The notes beneath the pieces are model-generated. The model searched no databases. It had not been told where the DNA came from and saw only the letters and a list, made by a program, of their open reading frames with translations. DNA of 64,000 nt from Phlebopus portentosus (lineage: Eukaryota > Basidiomycota > Agaricomycetes > Boletales > Boletinellaceae), in contig JAYXKI010000001.1 in assembly GCA_037892935.1 (NCBI GenBank), positions 1,550,001-1,614,000 of the forward strand, read 5' to 3'. Position 1 is the first letter of the stretch. Every line of letters begins with the position of its first letter. This document shows, one piece after another, positions 1-10,175 of the stretch. Made by a program: the position numbers and the translations under genes.

Positions 1-672
1 GAAATCATTGCTCGCATCCCGTTCCACCCGCCTGCGAGGGAGGCTTCTTCAACGCATTCCCATCCGAAGGACTTTGGAGCTCCACCTCATGTATCCAGCC
101 TGAGCACTAGTGTCCCTTCTTCAGCCCAGCCGGCACAGACAGGACCATTTTCAACCTCTCAGAGATCAGCCGCGGGTGCTTCGATGTACTCTAGTATCGA
201 CCCTATTCCTGTCGTGCCTCCTCCTCCCATTCCTGCTCCTATGGATCCTACATCTTCAATCTCCGTCGTGCCTCCAATTCCACCTCCACCTCCGCCCCCC
301 TCCGTACCTACATCAAATTTTGCCCCTTCTGCTCCCATTGGCAACAGTGCAGAACAGAATCGTTCCAGCCTTGCTCCAATGCAGCCTAATAGAGCGGCAT
401 CCGGTTCAGGCCCCTACTCTTGGCCTGTTCCGCCAGCTCGTGATCCCTTGCGAAGAAGGCACTTGACAACTCTGCGAGAACGGATCCAAGCTCGCCTCTT
501 TGACATGGGTATTACGCCATCTTCCCAGCCTGACATGATGGATATTCTGAATGCATGCGCCAATCGTACTGATGCGCCTGACGATGATGAGGTTCTAGCG
601 GACGTCCTAGCTGCCATGAACATTCGGGGCAGTCCCTCCCCACGTGTCGGTGGCTCTGGATTGCCTCACTGA
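1..672 (+). CDS. Proline-rich protein, C-terminal part (5' end outside window)
   Basis: The frame is open from the first base to a TGA at 670-672, so this is the 3' end of a gene that starts upstream. About 223 residues are visible. The first half is low-complexity Ser/Pro/Ala sequence with polyproline runs (for example VPPPPIPAP and PPIPPPPPPP around 215-300), the kind that binds SH3, WW or EVH1 domains or profilin. The last 80 residues are different: a basic, probably helical stretch (RRRHLTTLRERIQARL) followed by an acidic segment (DAPDDDEVLADVL). I do not recognise the family, and no catalytic motif is visible. Without the N-terminal part no function can be assigned. Confidence 0.7.
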   Translation, partial: EIIARIPFHPPAREASSTHSHPKDFGAPPHVSSLSTSVPSSAQPAQTGPFSTSQRSAAGASMYSSIDPIPVVPPPPIPAPMDPTSSISVVPPIPPPPPPPSVPTSNFAPSAPIGNSAEQNRSSLAPMQPNRAASGSGPYSWPVPPARDPLRRRHLTTLRERIQARLFDMGITPSSQPDMMDILNACANRTDAPDDDEVLADVLAAMNIRGSPSPRVGGSGLPH

Positions 673-1494
673 CCAGAGTCCGATCAAATTGAACGATTTT
701 TTTGCCCCTTACGACCTTGTATTTGTTATGCATTGTTGAAAATTATTGATCGATAAGGAATTATCTAAGTAGTATGCGATCTGTATCTCCCGATATGTAC
801 TTTTACTTTGACATTAGTGTACTAGTAAAAAATGTTTGAGTGTCTTGGTGTATATAGGTGCTTATGGGTGCCCGTTTACTGTTGTATGCCAAGACAAGCG
901 CCGCGCGGATCTTAACAAAGGGAATCCAAACATAGTCAATGTAGAAAACCATTGTATTTCCTCAGAGCCCCGTTTTGTTATGCAGGCCGGAATCAAGGTA
1001 AGCGTATCGAGTGTAAAGTATAATAGGTACCGGGATGAACCTCTTGCCAGCCGAAGCTCACAGTCAAAGCGTTGTGCATAATATTAATGGATTACGCTTA
1101 GACCCCTCTTGGATAATAAGCTCGAAGGCCGGTCTTTGAAATGTGGACAGCCGGGTAAACCGTGACGACAGAATGCAAGCCACCACCGTCTCCGTAACCA
1201 AGCATCGACCCTCTTTGAGATGTTCCTATCACAAGAGCTGCCGTTTCCGATCGCGCTTTTTCCATAAGCGTGGTCGGACCCACACGAGGAAATATCGCAG
1301 CTTTGGCGATCGTCTTGATCCGTAGAAGGCTTAAAAGGCGTGGCATGGTCGAGCAGTCCTGCCATTCCTCCCTCCTTCTTATCCCCCCACAAATTCTGAT
1401 AGCGAAGTTCTGGGTTCGTTCTATTCTTGTCACTTCCACCAAATACGCGCACGAGTGCATGTACTGACCGACATTGCTTACCGTCAGTCGACAC
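673..1494. other. Intergenic, no supported gene
   Basis: This 0.8 kb stretch holds the 3' flank of the proline-rich gene and the promoter of the F-box gene. The first part is AT-rich. Minus-strand frames over 1084-1686 stay open, but they start at non-ATG codons, run into the F-box coding sequence and resemble no family I know. I see no RNA gene or repeat. Confidence 0.5.
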
Positions 1495-3171
1495 ATGCAT
1501 CGGCACCATCACCAGCATACGCAGAGAGAGGGCCCATCGGATCGGGAAGTCGAGAAACGGAACCGCGAAGAAGACCGTTTGTTGCAGCTCTGGGCCCAAG
1601 AAGGCGTCCGCAGACTGTTGAATGACTCTAGGCCTGTCCGGCCGACGAACAGGGATGCAGTAAAGACACAGCTCGCCGGACTCCACCTTCAGCTATGCCA
1701 GTTGTTTAAGAAACGTCTGGAACCGCATACGAACGAATTGATTGCCTCGATTGCCAAAGCCGCGGCTCTAAAAACGTTGTTGACATACTGGCTCTTTCCC
1801 ATAAATAACTTGCCTGTCGAACTCTTGCAGAACATAATATCGTTTGCGACGAAATCACAGCCATTCTCGCAGATCTCAAGAACACGCATCAGGTTCGCCT
1901 CTGTTTGCAAGCATTGGAGGTCAGCGGCCATCGGAATGTCCTCGTTGTGGTCTGTAATTCGGGTGACAGAACAACCCCCGTATCCTCTTACGCAGATAAG
2001 CCTGCAGCGCGCGGGGACGCAGCTCATCTCAATCTGCGTCGATCAACGCAAACCCAACTGGAGTGGCTCAGAGCATGATCACCGCTTGCAACCGGGAGAC
2101 ATGCAATCTTTGATGGTATATATCACAAAGGGTTTTTCTCAAATTCGTGAACTCGCGATCTTCGCGGATACGTGGGCGGTAATTACAGCAGCCGAGCAAG
2201 TTCTACAACGCGCTCCGCCTCCTCGCTCATTACAGCGGCTCGAAATACGTCGAACCGGCAGTGCATATGTGCGCTTCGAGCCCTTTGCATCGGCACCGGA
2301 GGGTGTTAGGATTCCCGTGCGCTTATTTGGGGGTGCTCGGGCACCGGCGCTAAACCACCTTACACTCAATGGCGTTTATGCTGACTTTCGGTCTTCCTCG
2401 TTTCGAAACCTTCGGGTGCTCGAAATGCGCAAAATGGCTACCGAGCAGATGCCCAACATGAAGGACTTCTATCCGGTGCTGGAGGGATCGCCGTATTTGG
2501 AAAAGTTAACGTTCCACTGTGCTTGTCCAACGTTAACGGGACCTGAAGATTATCCGAACTGGGAGGATGCGGAGGTCAAGCTGACATACCTTCGTGAGCT
2601 TGCGCTTTGCGATTTGCTCCCTTTCTATGCCATGTTTCTCGTGCGGCTCATCTCCGCCCCTAACCTAGAGCGGATAAGGTTAGAGAGGATCCATCCTGAC
2701 GACGAGGATGTCAACCAATTGATTACGGAGCTTTGTTGTCGTCAGCGCGATAAACTCACTGAGTTGGTCGTCTATGATCTGATTTGTAACGATGTTCCGA
2801 TGATTGCGTCGTGGATAGGCCGAACGTCTGTCCGGCGTCTGAGAGTCGGAAAGGTTCCAGGTGCATTCTTTACGGCTCTGACACGCCGTATGAAAGCGCC
2901 TCCCGTCAGTGAAAGGGACAGACAACTTGGTCTTCGGTCTGTATGCCCCTGGCTCGAGACATGCGAGGTGCCTACATGGGATGGTATCTCTTTCTTGACG
3001 TTTCAGATGTTCTGCATAGAGAGAAACGAATCCTTGCGGTCTCTCGTCATCGGACAAAAGGTTTGGGACGCATTGCGCGAAGAAGAGAGGGAATGGCTAG
3101 CGCAATCACGCACGCGTCGGCTGCATGTGGTTCCGCAACGTTTCTTTGAAGAGAAAGATGAATATGAATAA
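1495..3171 (+). CDS. F-box protein with degenerate leucine-rich region
   Basis: Single-exon ORF of about 558 residues. The open frame extends a few codons upstream only through a TTG, so the first ATG at 1495 is taken as the start. The N-terminus is His-rich (MHRHHHQH) and followed by a charged helix. The F-box lies at roughly residues 103-150, beginning NNLPVELLQNIISFA and continuing through VCKHWRSAA to SSLWSVI, the usual agaricomycete F-box pattern. The rest contains LRR-like segments (for example LRVLEMRKM, LERIRLERI). Known role of the family: the F-box binds Skp1 in an SCF ubiquitin ligase and the C-terminal part recruits the substrate, which is unknown here. Agaricomycetes carry large expanded families of such genes. 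The lack of introns is unusual next to its neighbours. Confidence 0.85.
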   Translation: MHRHHHQHTQREGPSDREVEKRNREEDRLLQLWAQEGVRRLLNDSRPVRPTNRDAVKTQLAGLHLQLCQLFKKRLEPHTNELIASIAKAAALKTLLTYWLFPINNLPVELLQNIISFATKSQPFSQISRTRIRFASVCKHWRSAAIGMSSLWSVIRVTEQPPYPLTQISLQRAGTQLISICVDQRKPNWSGSEHDHRLQPGDMQSLMVYITKGFSQIRELAIFADTWAVITAAEQVLQRAPPPRSLQRLEIRRTGSAYVRFEPFASAPEGVRIPVRLFGGARAPALNHLTLNGVYADFRSSSFRNLRVLEMRKMATEQMPNMKDFYPVLEGSPYLEKLTFHCACPTLTGPEDYPNWEDAEVKLTYLRELALCDLLPFYAMFLVRLISAPNLERIRLERIHPDDEDVNQLITELCCRQRDKLTELVVYDLICNDVPMIASWIGRTSVRRLRVGKVPGAFFTALTRRMKAPPVSERDRQLGLRSVCPWLETCEVPTWDGISFLTFQMFCIERNESLRSLVIGQKVWDALREEEREWLAQSRTRRLHVVPQRFFEEKDEYE

Positions 3172-3388
3172 GGAACTCACTACGTACTCGCTGTATGGAT
3201 GAAAGAAATGTACAGTACAGTAAAATATGTTTCATATTGGTTTGTAAATATAAAGCAACGTCGATCTCATGATTATATAAAAGGAAGCGATGATCAATAA
3301 CGGGAGCGTGCAATAATTTTTTCTTGTCCTGTTACAAAACACCCACATATGAGGTCGACCCTTGCTTGCTTACCTATCTCTTTCTGCA

Positions 3389-6300
3389 ATGTCGTCCGCC
3401 GGACCACTCAATTGCGAAGATCTGGCTTCTAGAGTGAGAGCGAAAGCCAAGGAAAAAGGGAAAGGAAATGCGACGGGGTCCAGGAAGACTACCTTGGTTC
3501 ATGCAAGGGGAGCTTCCAGTTCTATACACAGTTCGGTAGAGGAGGATCCAGCGGAATGGCCATGGGTGACGCTCGCAGATGTATCGGTTGGCTCTCGACC
3601 TGTCGTGTTCACTTCTGATGGGAAGTACGTCCAATTTTGTCTCGTTTTGCTTAAGCACGTCTGAGGAGGATTTCATTCCAGCTACTTTTTCTCCATAGTC
3701 GGCTCATCCGTCAGGATATATTCTGTTGCTAGTGGGAAAGTTGTTTCGACGCTTTCCTCATCGTCGATAGGTAGCTCAGCCTCTCGCGTCGCTATCGGAG
3801 AAGGACATTCAGATGTCATCACGTCTGCCATTCTCAACCCAGCTGATCCTTTTCAACTTCTTACCGCATCTCTCGATGGCGACATAAAAATTTGGAACTT
3901 TCTTGATGCCGTTCTTCTGGACACAATACACATTGGGGATCCGATATCCCATATGTGCGCTCATGAGAAATTCAAAGGTCAAGTCTTCGTTGCGGTCCCG
4001 ACCAAGGTGAAGAGAAAGATGGGATCTAGTGGGTCACAGTGTACATCTTATTTATGGGCATGCCCTCATTTGAATCATTCCGTCAGTATCTCTTGGTAGC
4101 GGCAATACGATCATATATCGTGTTGCACTGAAACGCAAGCAGGCATCGTCCGTTGAGCGTGCTAGACCTTCCGAAGTCATTCGTGTAGGGAAGACTAAAG
4201 TCGCAGTAGCAATGAGCATATCACCGAGTGGATCATGGCTTGTTGTTGTAGCGGGGAACAAGGCATGCGTTTGCCGCACGAGTTCAACAGATTCCGGCTT
4301 CATAAATTTCGTATCTCCGGAAAAACTTACCTGCCTTACTTTTCACCCAACCGAAGACTATTTCGCAACGGGAGATGAAACTGGCCAGATCAGACTCTGG
4401 TATTGCCTAGACAACCGACTAACTGTCTCTGAAACCACTAAAGACAGAAAAGCGCAGACAACAACAATGCACTGGCATGCTCACTCGGTGTCATCCGTAG
4501 CATTCTCAAAAAATGGCTCATACTTATTGAGCGGAGGGGAAGAAAGTGTCCTAGTCATTTGGCAGATCCAAACTGGCAGGAAAGAATTTGTTCCCCGCCT
4601 TGGTTCCCCTATATCGACCATTACAGTGCGAACGAACGGAGAGACCGAAGAGTATCTTGCAGGGCTTTCAGATGGGAGCTATTTGTTTGTGGATTCCGCC
4701 TCCTTGGCCGTTAATCGTACCATTGCATGCATCAGATTAGGTGAGAGAGGATTCTTTACTATATTGAATCTGTCGCGCTAAGTTGTTGTATAGACCCGAA
4801 GGGGACTGGCCGTGCGGCTCATACACCTGTCCCTCTTGCGGCTCACAGGAAGACATCCACTTTGATTTTGCCAGCATCGCACCCTTCATCTCTTCAAATA
4901 TTCTCCCCCACCACCTCTGCGTTATCAGAACTGGAAATCTCTTCAACGAATAGAGTATCTCGCCGGGACGAAAAAGAGATTGAATTTGCTCGAGTCGATT
5001 TTGTCGCGGTTAGTCCTTCGGGAGATTGGATGGCGACGGTCGATGTTCGCGAAAATGACGAAGAGTTCAGCGCAGAAGTTAACTTGAAAATCTGGAGATG
5101 GGACTCTTCCACATGGTCGCTTAATACAAGAGTGGAGCGCCCCCACGGGCCGAAGAAGGTCGTTGCGATGAGTTTCTGCCCTCGGGAGGCGAAGAGCGAT
5201 GAGCTTCTGATGACTGTTGGTCTGGATGGTAACGTGAAAACATGGTGCATAAAATCTATTATTGCTAAAGAGACGATTATAGAAGGTACGTCGGCATTAT
5301 TCTTTAATAACATTCCTCGACTGAACTCATGTCATCGTATTCTAGATTTCTGGATAAGTCGGTCAATAATATCCTCTCGCTCCGAGATACCTTCCGATGC
5401 GTGCTGGTCTCCTGATGGATCCATATTAGCAGTGTCTTTTGGCCGCCAGATCGCTCTTTACGATTCTCATTCGAATTTTCCGCTCAGCCACCTCGCTGCA
5501 ATGGATATTCGAACCATTGAATCTATCCGATTCGTGGACAGAAGAGGCAGGTACTTGTTTGCCACAGGTAGAAACAACGCGGTTTTGTGGGATTTAGTTA
5601 CCCGCACTGGTAAGTGGTCAATATTCATTAGAAACATAGTTACTCATAATGTTCTCACTAGTCTGCTGGCACTATTACACGCCTTGCACGATTGCCCAGG
5701 CCTTGGCGCATCCACACGAAGATCTAGCAATCCTGATCATCCAGCCTTTCGTTGAAGACGATGCTCTCAGGACGTCCAAAGTATTGTTTTTCGGACCAAA
5801 CTCAGCACGACCTATGGACGTAAGAATTCTTCCTTTTCGCTTTCGTGCGGTAGATTGGAATTATGACGGCTCGAACAATGCCACCCGATGCTTGATTGGT
5901 ATAACACAGTCATGGAATATTGTTGCGTGTGGCGAAGAGTCTTGGACCACCCCGACCGTGCAGGATGTGGCTCGAGAAATTGACAGTACAACTGGTGTGC
6001 TTCCGAGGAAGACGCTATTCCAAGATGTTTTCGGTAGATCGGCATTCGCGGATACTCCCGCAATTGCCTCATCGACTGTCGCTGTGGCATCGGACCTTAG
6101 CAGCGGAGACAGACAGGCTTCTTTGTCCCTTTTTGACGTACCAGCATACTTGGCGCCTCCCTTAGAGAGTATATACTCCTCCTTGATTGGAAGCTTCTTG
6201 ATCCAGCCATTGGAACACACTGGACCCCGTTATTGCAAGACCACGATGAATCTGAGGACATGGTCGTCGATGACGAGCCGAGGCAGGTTCTTGAGCGAAA

Positions 6301-6654
6301 TCGGGTGGTGGAAGATAACGAGCTAGATAGCCTGGTTGAACTCTTTCGGAAGCACTCTGTGGATCGTAAGTATCTCACTATCAAACGCATTTCTTCTTAA
6401 TACAGTAACTCTGCCGCACAGGACCGCACGGAGGACATAATGTTAACGGTATCGCCAACGGCGTTAATAAAGCTCGTGCCAACGGAGTTCCATCCAGCGA
6501 TATCCAGTCGCACGCTTCGACGCCCCAACTTCCTCACATCGGCAAAAAAGCAGACAAAACGGCTCAAAAGTTTCCCGCTGCTTCAGTGGCTCCCCAGCCT
6601 ACTGCATCTGTGCCTATAACAGTTGGCAAAAAGCGGAAGAAAAGTATATCATAG
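3389..6654 (+). CDS. UTP17: UTP17/NAN1 (WDR75-like) WD40 protein of the small-subunit processome
   Basis: Multi-exon WD40 gene. The start is ATG at 3389 (MSSAGPLNCEDL). The first intron is 3625-3681 and restores SDGNYFFSIVGSS. WD repeats follow: LTASLDGDIKIWNF near 3870, LTCLTFHPTEDYFATGD near 4330, SVAFSKNGSYLLSGG near 4500, and DACWSPDGSILAVSF near 5400. The last exon begins near 6421 and ends KKRKKSIS at 6654, a basic nucleolar-type tail. In the known family this protein sits in the t-UTP subcomplex, which binds nascent pre-rRNA and is needed for 18S maturation in the nucleolus. The repeat order and the VPAYLAPP segment near 6145 fit NAN1/WDR75. One oddity: the reading frame must change near 6169-6206, either by a very short 38-nt intron or by a frameshift. 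Confidence 0.8.
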
Positions 6655-6794
6655 ACCTCATGGTGACCCATTTGTTATCTGTTATCGTTGTTTACATCGC
6701 AATAACTATATAGCATGACGCATCGATCGGAAGTTTTGCTTATAGCGAGCCACATTGAGTGTCGCACGAACAATCTTCAAAATTGGCTCTGCCT

Positions 6795-7876
6795 TCAATT
6801 CGATTTGCGAAGCAGCTGGGGGTCCCGTAGCTTCTTCAGTTCTATGAGAGCCAGAGCGACATCGAGAACGTCCTTATCGATCCGAGCTTGGTCGTCGAAG
6901 CTCCTGCTTTTAGGAAGCGCGTGGCGCACCCGACTTCTGTTCGTTGGGCCCGACGAACCACTCCTCAATGTGTTCGCGGTCGGGCTTTGTGGCTTTTGGT
7001 CGGTCCTCTGGCGCTGAAGTATAGTCCCGACGGGCGGTGACAGAAGACTCATGGGTTCCTGATCAGAGGGACTAGAGCCGGTTCGAGATTTTTTCGCGGA
7101 CCGCTTGTCATTCGAGCACGCCCACTCCAAAGAGCGGTGTCTTTTCTGGAGGTCGATCAATTCTGGTACATTCTCTAGTAGAGAGGATTGGGACTGAGAA
7201 GCCTCCGATGCTGGTCCAGGTGGCGAGGAAGGAAGGAAGTCCCAGATTCCAGGATAAGTTCTTCCTTCTTCTCTGGATATCTTTGAAAGAGCCATAGACT
7301 TAGTCTCGCAGGGTCCGCCAGACTTGTACAAAGCAATTTCATGAGGCGTGGTACTATTATTGACATCGCCGAGTATCTGTCTCGTTTCCCAACTCTCAGG
7401 ATCGTCAACTTGAGTGCTTTCGTTAAGTTTGCTGGATGGTCGCCTCTTATTCTGGAACCATACCGAGACGACTTTTAGCTCTCTGAAATCAAACGATGTC
7501 AGGGCTCCCTCAAGTAAAGACGGAGGACAATGATCGCCTACAATCCGAGTTCATCTGCGAGGGCACGCCTGGACTCGAGGGAGGGACTGTTTCCGTTCCT
7601 CGCAAGGTCCTCCAACGCGAGACGTTGGGGGGTCGTCAACTTGCGTCGAGTTCTTTTGCGAGACGATTCCGTCAGTGTAAATCGCGCTTTGGCATTTTGA
7701 GGGGTATTGAATACGAATTGTACCTCAGTCTCATGCGCATCTGCCGGTCTAGGTAAAAGAGTGGGAAGCTTCACATGATCGATATGCTGATCGCATGCGT
7801 CTACTTGATTTGAATCGACTTCTATCGAGGGAGAATCTGCCCGTGCGGAACGTGTGGAACGCTTCGGTGGTAACAT
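6795..7876 (-). CDS. Homeodomain transcription factor
   Basis: Two exons (7542-7876 and 6795-7482) separated by a 59-nt intron give 340 residues. The start is ATG at 7876 (MLPPKRSTRS); the frame opens further upstream only by TTG. The homeodomain is at about residues 72-131. It begins RKRTRRKLTTPQR, is cut by the intron just after ADELGL and ends with the recognition helix VVSVWFQNKRRP, with the invariant W, F, N and R all present. The C-terminal two thirds are Ser/Pro-rich without a recognised domain. The family binds DNA as a transcription factor. Mating-type HD genes of basidiomycetes come as divergent HD1/HD2 pairs; this one stands alone between UTP17 and an oxidoreductase, so I read it as a non-mating homeobox gene. 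Target genes are unknown. Confidence 0.88.
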
Positions 7877-8112
7877 GTCGGAAAGCGGAGTCGAAATCAA
7901 TTCGCGATTTGATCTTCGGCATTCTTATACGTTCATCGAGGCTGGCACTGGCATAGCACATGATGTTCAGAAGTGGCTGACCCATGCTGCCTATGACATT
8001 AATTTAAAACAAGACCAACCCATTCGGATATAGAAATAGCAATACGCATGGTGTACAAGTAACAGTCACAGGAGAAAATAGAAAACGATACGAGTCCAGT
8101 CAGTTCATGACC

Positions 8113-9522
8113 TTAGGCAGTAATACCCAAGGCAGCTCTCTGTTGGGCTACAAACAGACTTTTGCCCTTCACCATCGGAACAACTGTGTCGCCAAATGTC
8201 AGGCCCCACAGTACACTGACATAGCCCGCGCCATGATACTGAAACGAATACAAAGAAATGAGATATGCATTCCGAAGTGCAGATATGAACCTCACTTTTC
8301 CATCTGTGATAAATATGCCTTCGAAAGGCGTCTGATAAGTCTTCTTTGGTTCCTTGCTTGTGATAATGCTAAGTAAATTTGCAGTTACTACGCCGGCATG
8401 GCCAGGGGCCTTGGCGGCTTGCTTTTGCTCGTTGACGGCAATGATGTCGCCCGCGGCAAAAATGTCCGGGTGATTAGCGAGCTGGAGCGTCGGACTAACT
8501 TTGACATAACCTCGTTCATCGAGAGTGTCGTCTCCCAGGGATCTCAGTAGATCTGTATTCGGCTTCGGACCACGTGTCAAAAGCTTCAGAAAGACGTTAA
8601 ACTTATATCCTGAAGTAAAGATGAAAAGTAGGCAATACGTACCACAAGATCAGCATTGAGCTTTTGCCCTTTCGCTGTTGCTATAGTGGTGAATTTGCCT
8701 TCTGGAACGTCGTCGATGCGGTCATCAAGTATGAACTTGACACCACGCTTGGACCATCTTCGTAGTACGTCTTTCCTGAATTTCTCCGGATACGCGCTGC
8801 TCAGAGGGAGAGAGCCCGCAGTAACGATGGTGATTTCCGTGTCCTACAATGCTGTTAGTAACTCTTCGTTAGAAGAAAAACAGCGAGCGACGCTTACAGG
8901 AAATACGTCGAGGATTTCTCCCGCGAATTCTGAGAAGGACTGTAAGAATAAAATCTCAGCGGAGCATGCAATTACCGACCTAATCCAACCGATCCAGCGC
9001 CACCTATGACCACTGCCTTAGACTTCTTGAAAGCTTCTCTCCAGTTTTGGACGGAGGATACGAGTTCCTTCTTCTGCTCTGCAACCACTGCTAGAGGGCC
9101 CTCCCAGATACTTCCAGTAGCGACAACGAGGTACCTGAACAAACACAGTTGAGTACAATCGATTATTAGGATATGTAACCGACGTACCTGAACGGAACTT
9201 TCTCTGCACTTTCAAGAACCACGTTACCGCCTGTTCCATTGGAATTCTTCTCAATGCTAACAACCTTCCCGAACTTGGTTGTCCCAAAGTTGTTCACGAA
9301 AAGCTGGTCGTATGGAATAAGCGCTGAACTCTCGAGGCTATCATCTGAGGTGACGAGCATACGAATAGCAGCAGGCAGATGCACGTGGACGTCTCGCTCA
9401 GTGATCAAGAGCAAGTTGTAGTTGGAGTGAACACTAGGTAGTTTCTGGGAGAGCTGACGAGCAATGCCTACTCCTGCGCATCCACCACCGACGACGACGA
9501 TATTCTGTTTGCCGCTGGCCAT
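8113..9522 (-). CDS. AIF/AMID (FSP1-like) FAD-dependent NAD(P)H oxidoreductase
   Basis: Starts at ATG 9522 (MASGKQNIVVVGG). The FAD-binding Rossmann motif is IVVVGGGCAGVGIAR at residues 8-22. A second nucleotide-binding motif (VVIGGAGSVG) is encoded near 8990-9020 after an intron. The C-terminal FAD contact is HPDIFAAGDI near 8440. Several short introns interrupt the gene. One of them, 8239-8295, is 57 nt long and has no in-frame stop. The protein is about 370 residues, the normal size for the AIFM2/FSP1/AMID group, and has no clear transmembrane or mitochondrial targeting segment. Members oxidise NAD(P)H and reduce quinones, and the animal forms act in apoptosis or ferroptosis defence. The fungal role is not known from the sequence. 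It is head-to-head with the GNL1-like gene, 653 bp away. Confidence 0.87.
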
Positions 9523-10175
9523 AGTTCACAGCAGAGATCGGACTGAAGGATGGGTAATATTGCGCAACCTTATGGTGATTTTATAGGATGCGGTAAGGTA
9601 AACTATGGGATGGGAATGCGACAAGTTGAGTAAGCTCAGGGAATTTACGATTTTTCACTTACGTGGGTTGGTCTAGAATCGTCCGGATCTGGTAATTTAT
9701 CCCTAGGATCCGACTCGGCTCTTTCTGTTCTTTCAAACCAGGCTTCCCCCGGCGGGATGGCGGCTTTCAACATGGGGTGACGCCTTCTATCGTGATCTAT
9801 GCCGTAAGACGTTTCATTCCGTCTGCTGTGATTCATTTTTCATTCCTTCTCAATTATTCGCTTCTTTGGCGAATACGCGGAACTCTGTCCGAGAACTGCA
9901 TTGATACTTGTGCTCACTTGTATTCCATGTTAACTTCAAGCCTTCGTCAAGTGATATGTAAGTCGCGGAGATGGCTTAGTTTGATTGCAACGCCCTCTCA
10001 TTTGGAAGGCTGGGAAGTCGTTGTGAGAAGTAACGATGATATCCATCCCGCGTGTCACTGACATTGTGTCACTTCCTCCGCGTTCAAGTCCCGTGCTTTT
10101 TCTCACGTGAAGCAAACTTAACATAGTCCAACTTGAACTTGATCAATCTTCAAGTCCATCCACTCTTCTTTCCAA
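9523..10175. promoter_or_regulatory. Divergent intergenic promoter region
   Basis: This 653 bp stretch lies between the start codons of the AIF-like gene (minus) and the GNL1-like gene (plus), so it must hold both promoters. I see no convincing TATA box, coding exon or repeat. Small open frames here lack family resemblance. Confidence 0.5.

Noticed and set aside
1084..1686. 200-residue open frame on the minus strand upstream of the F-box gene
   Set aside because: It has no ATG start, overlaps the F-box coding start and shows no family resemblance; it is best explained as chance in a GC-balanced region.
6795..7876. Homeodomain gene as part of a mating-type (HD) locus
   Set aside because: No divergent HD partner and no usual flanking gene such as MIP is present, so there is no support for a mating locus.
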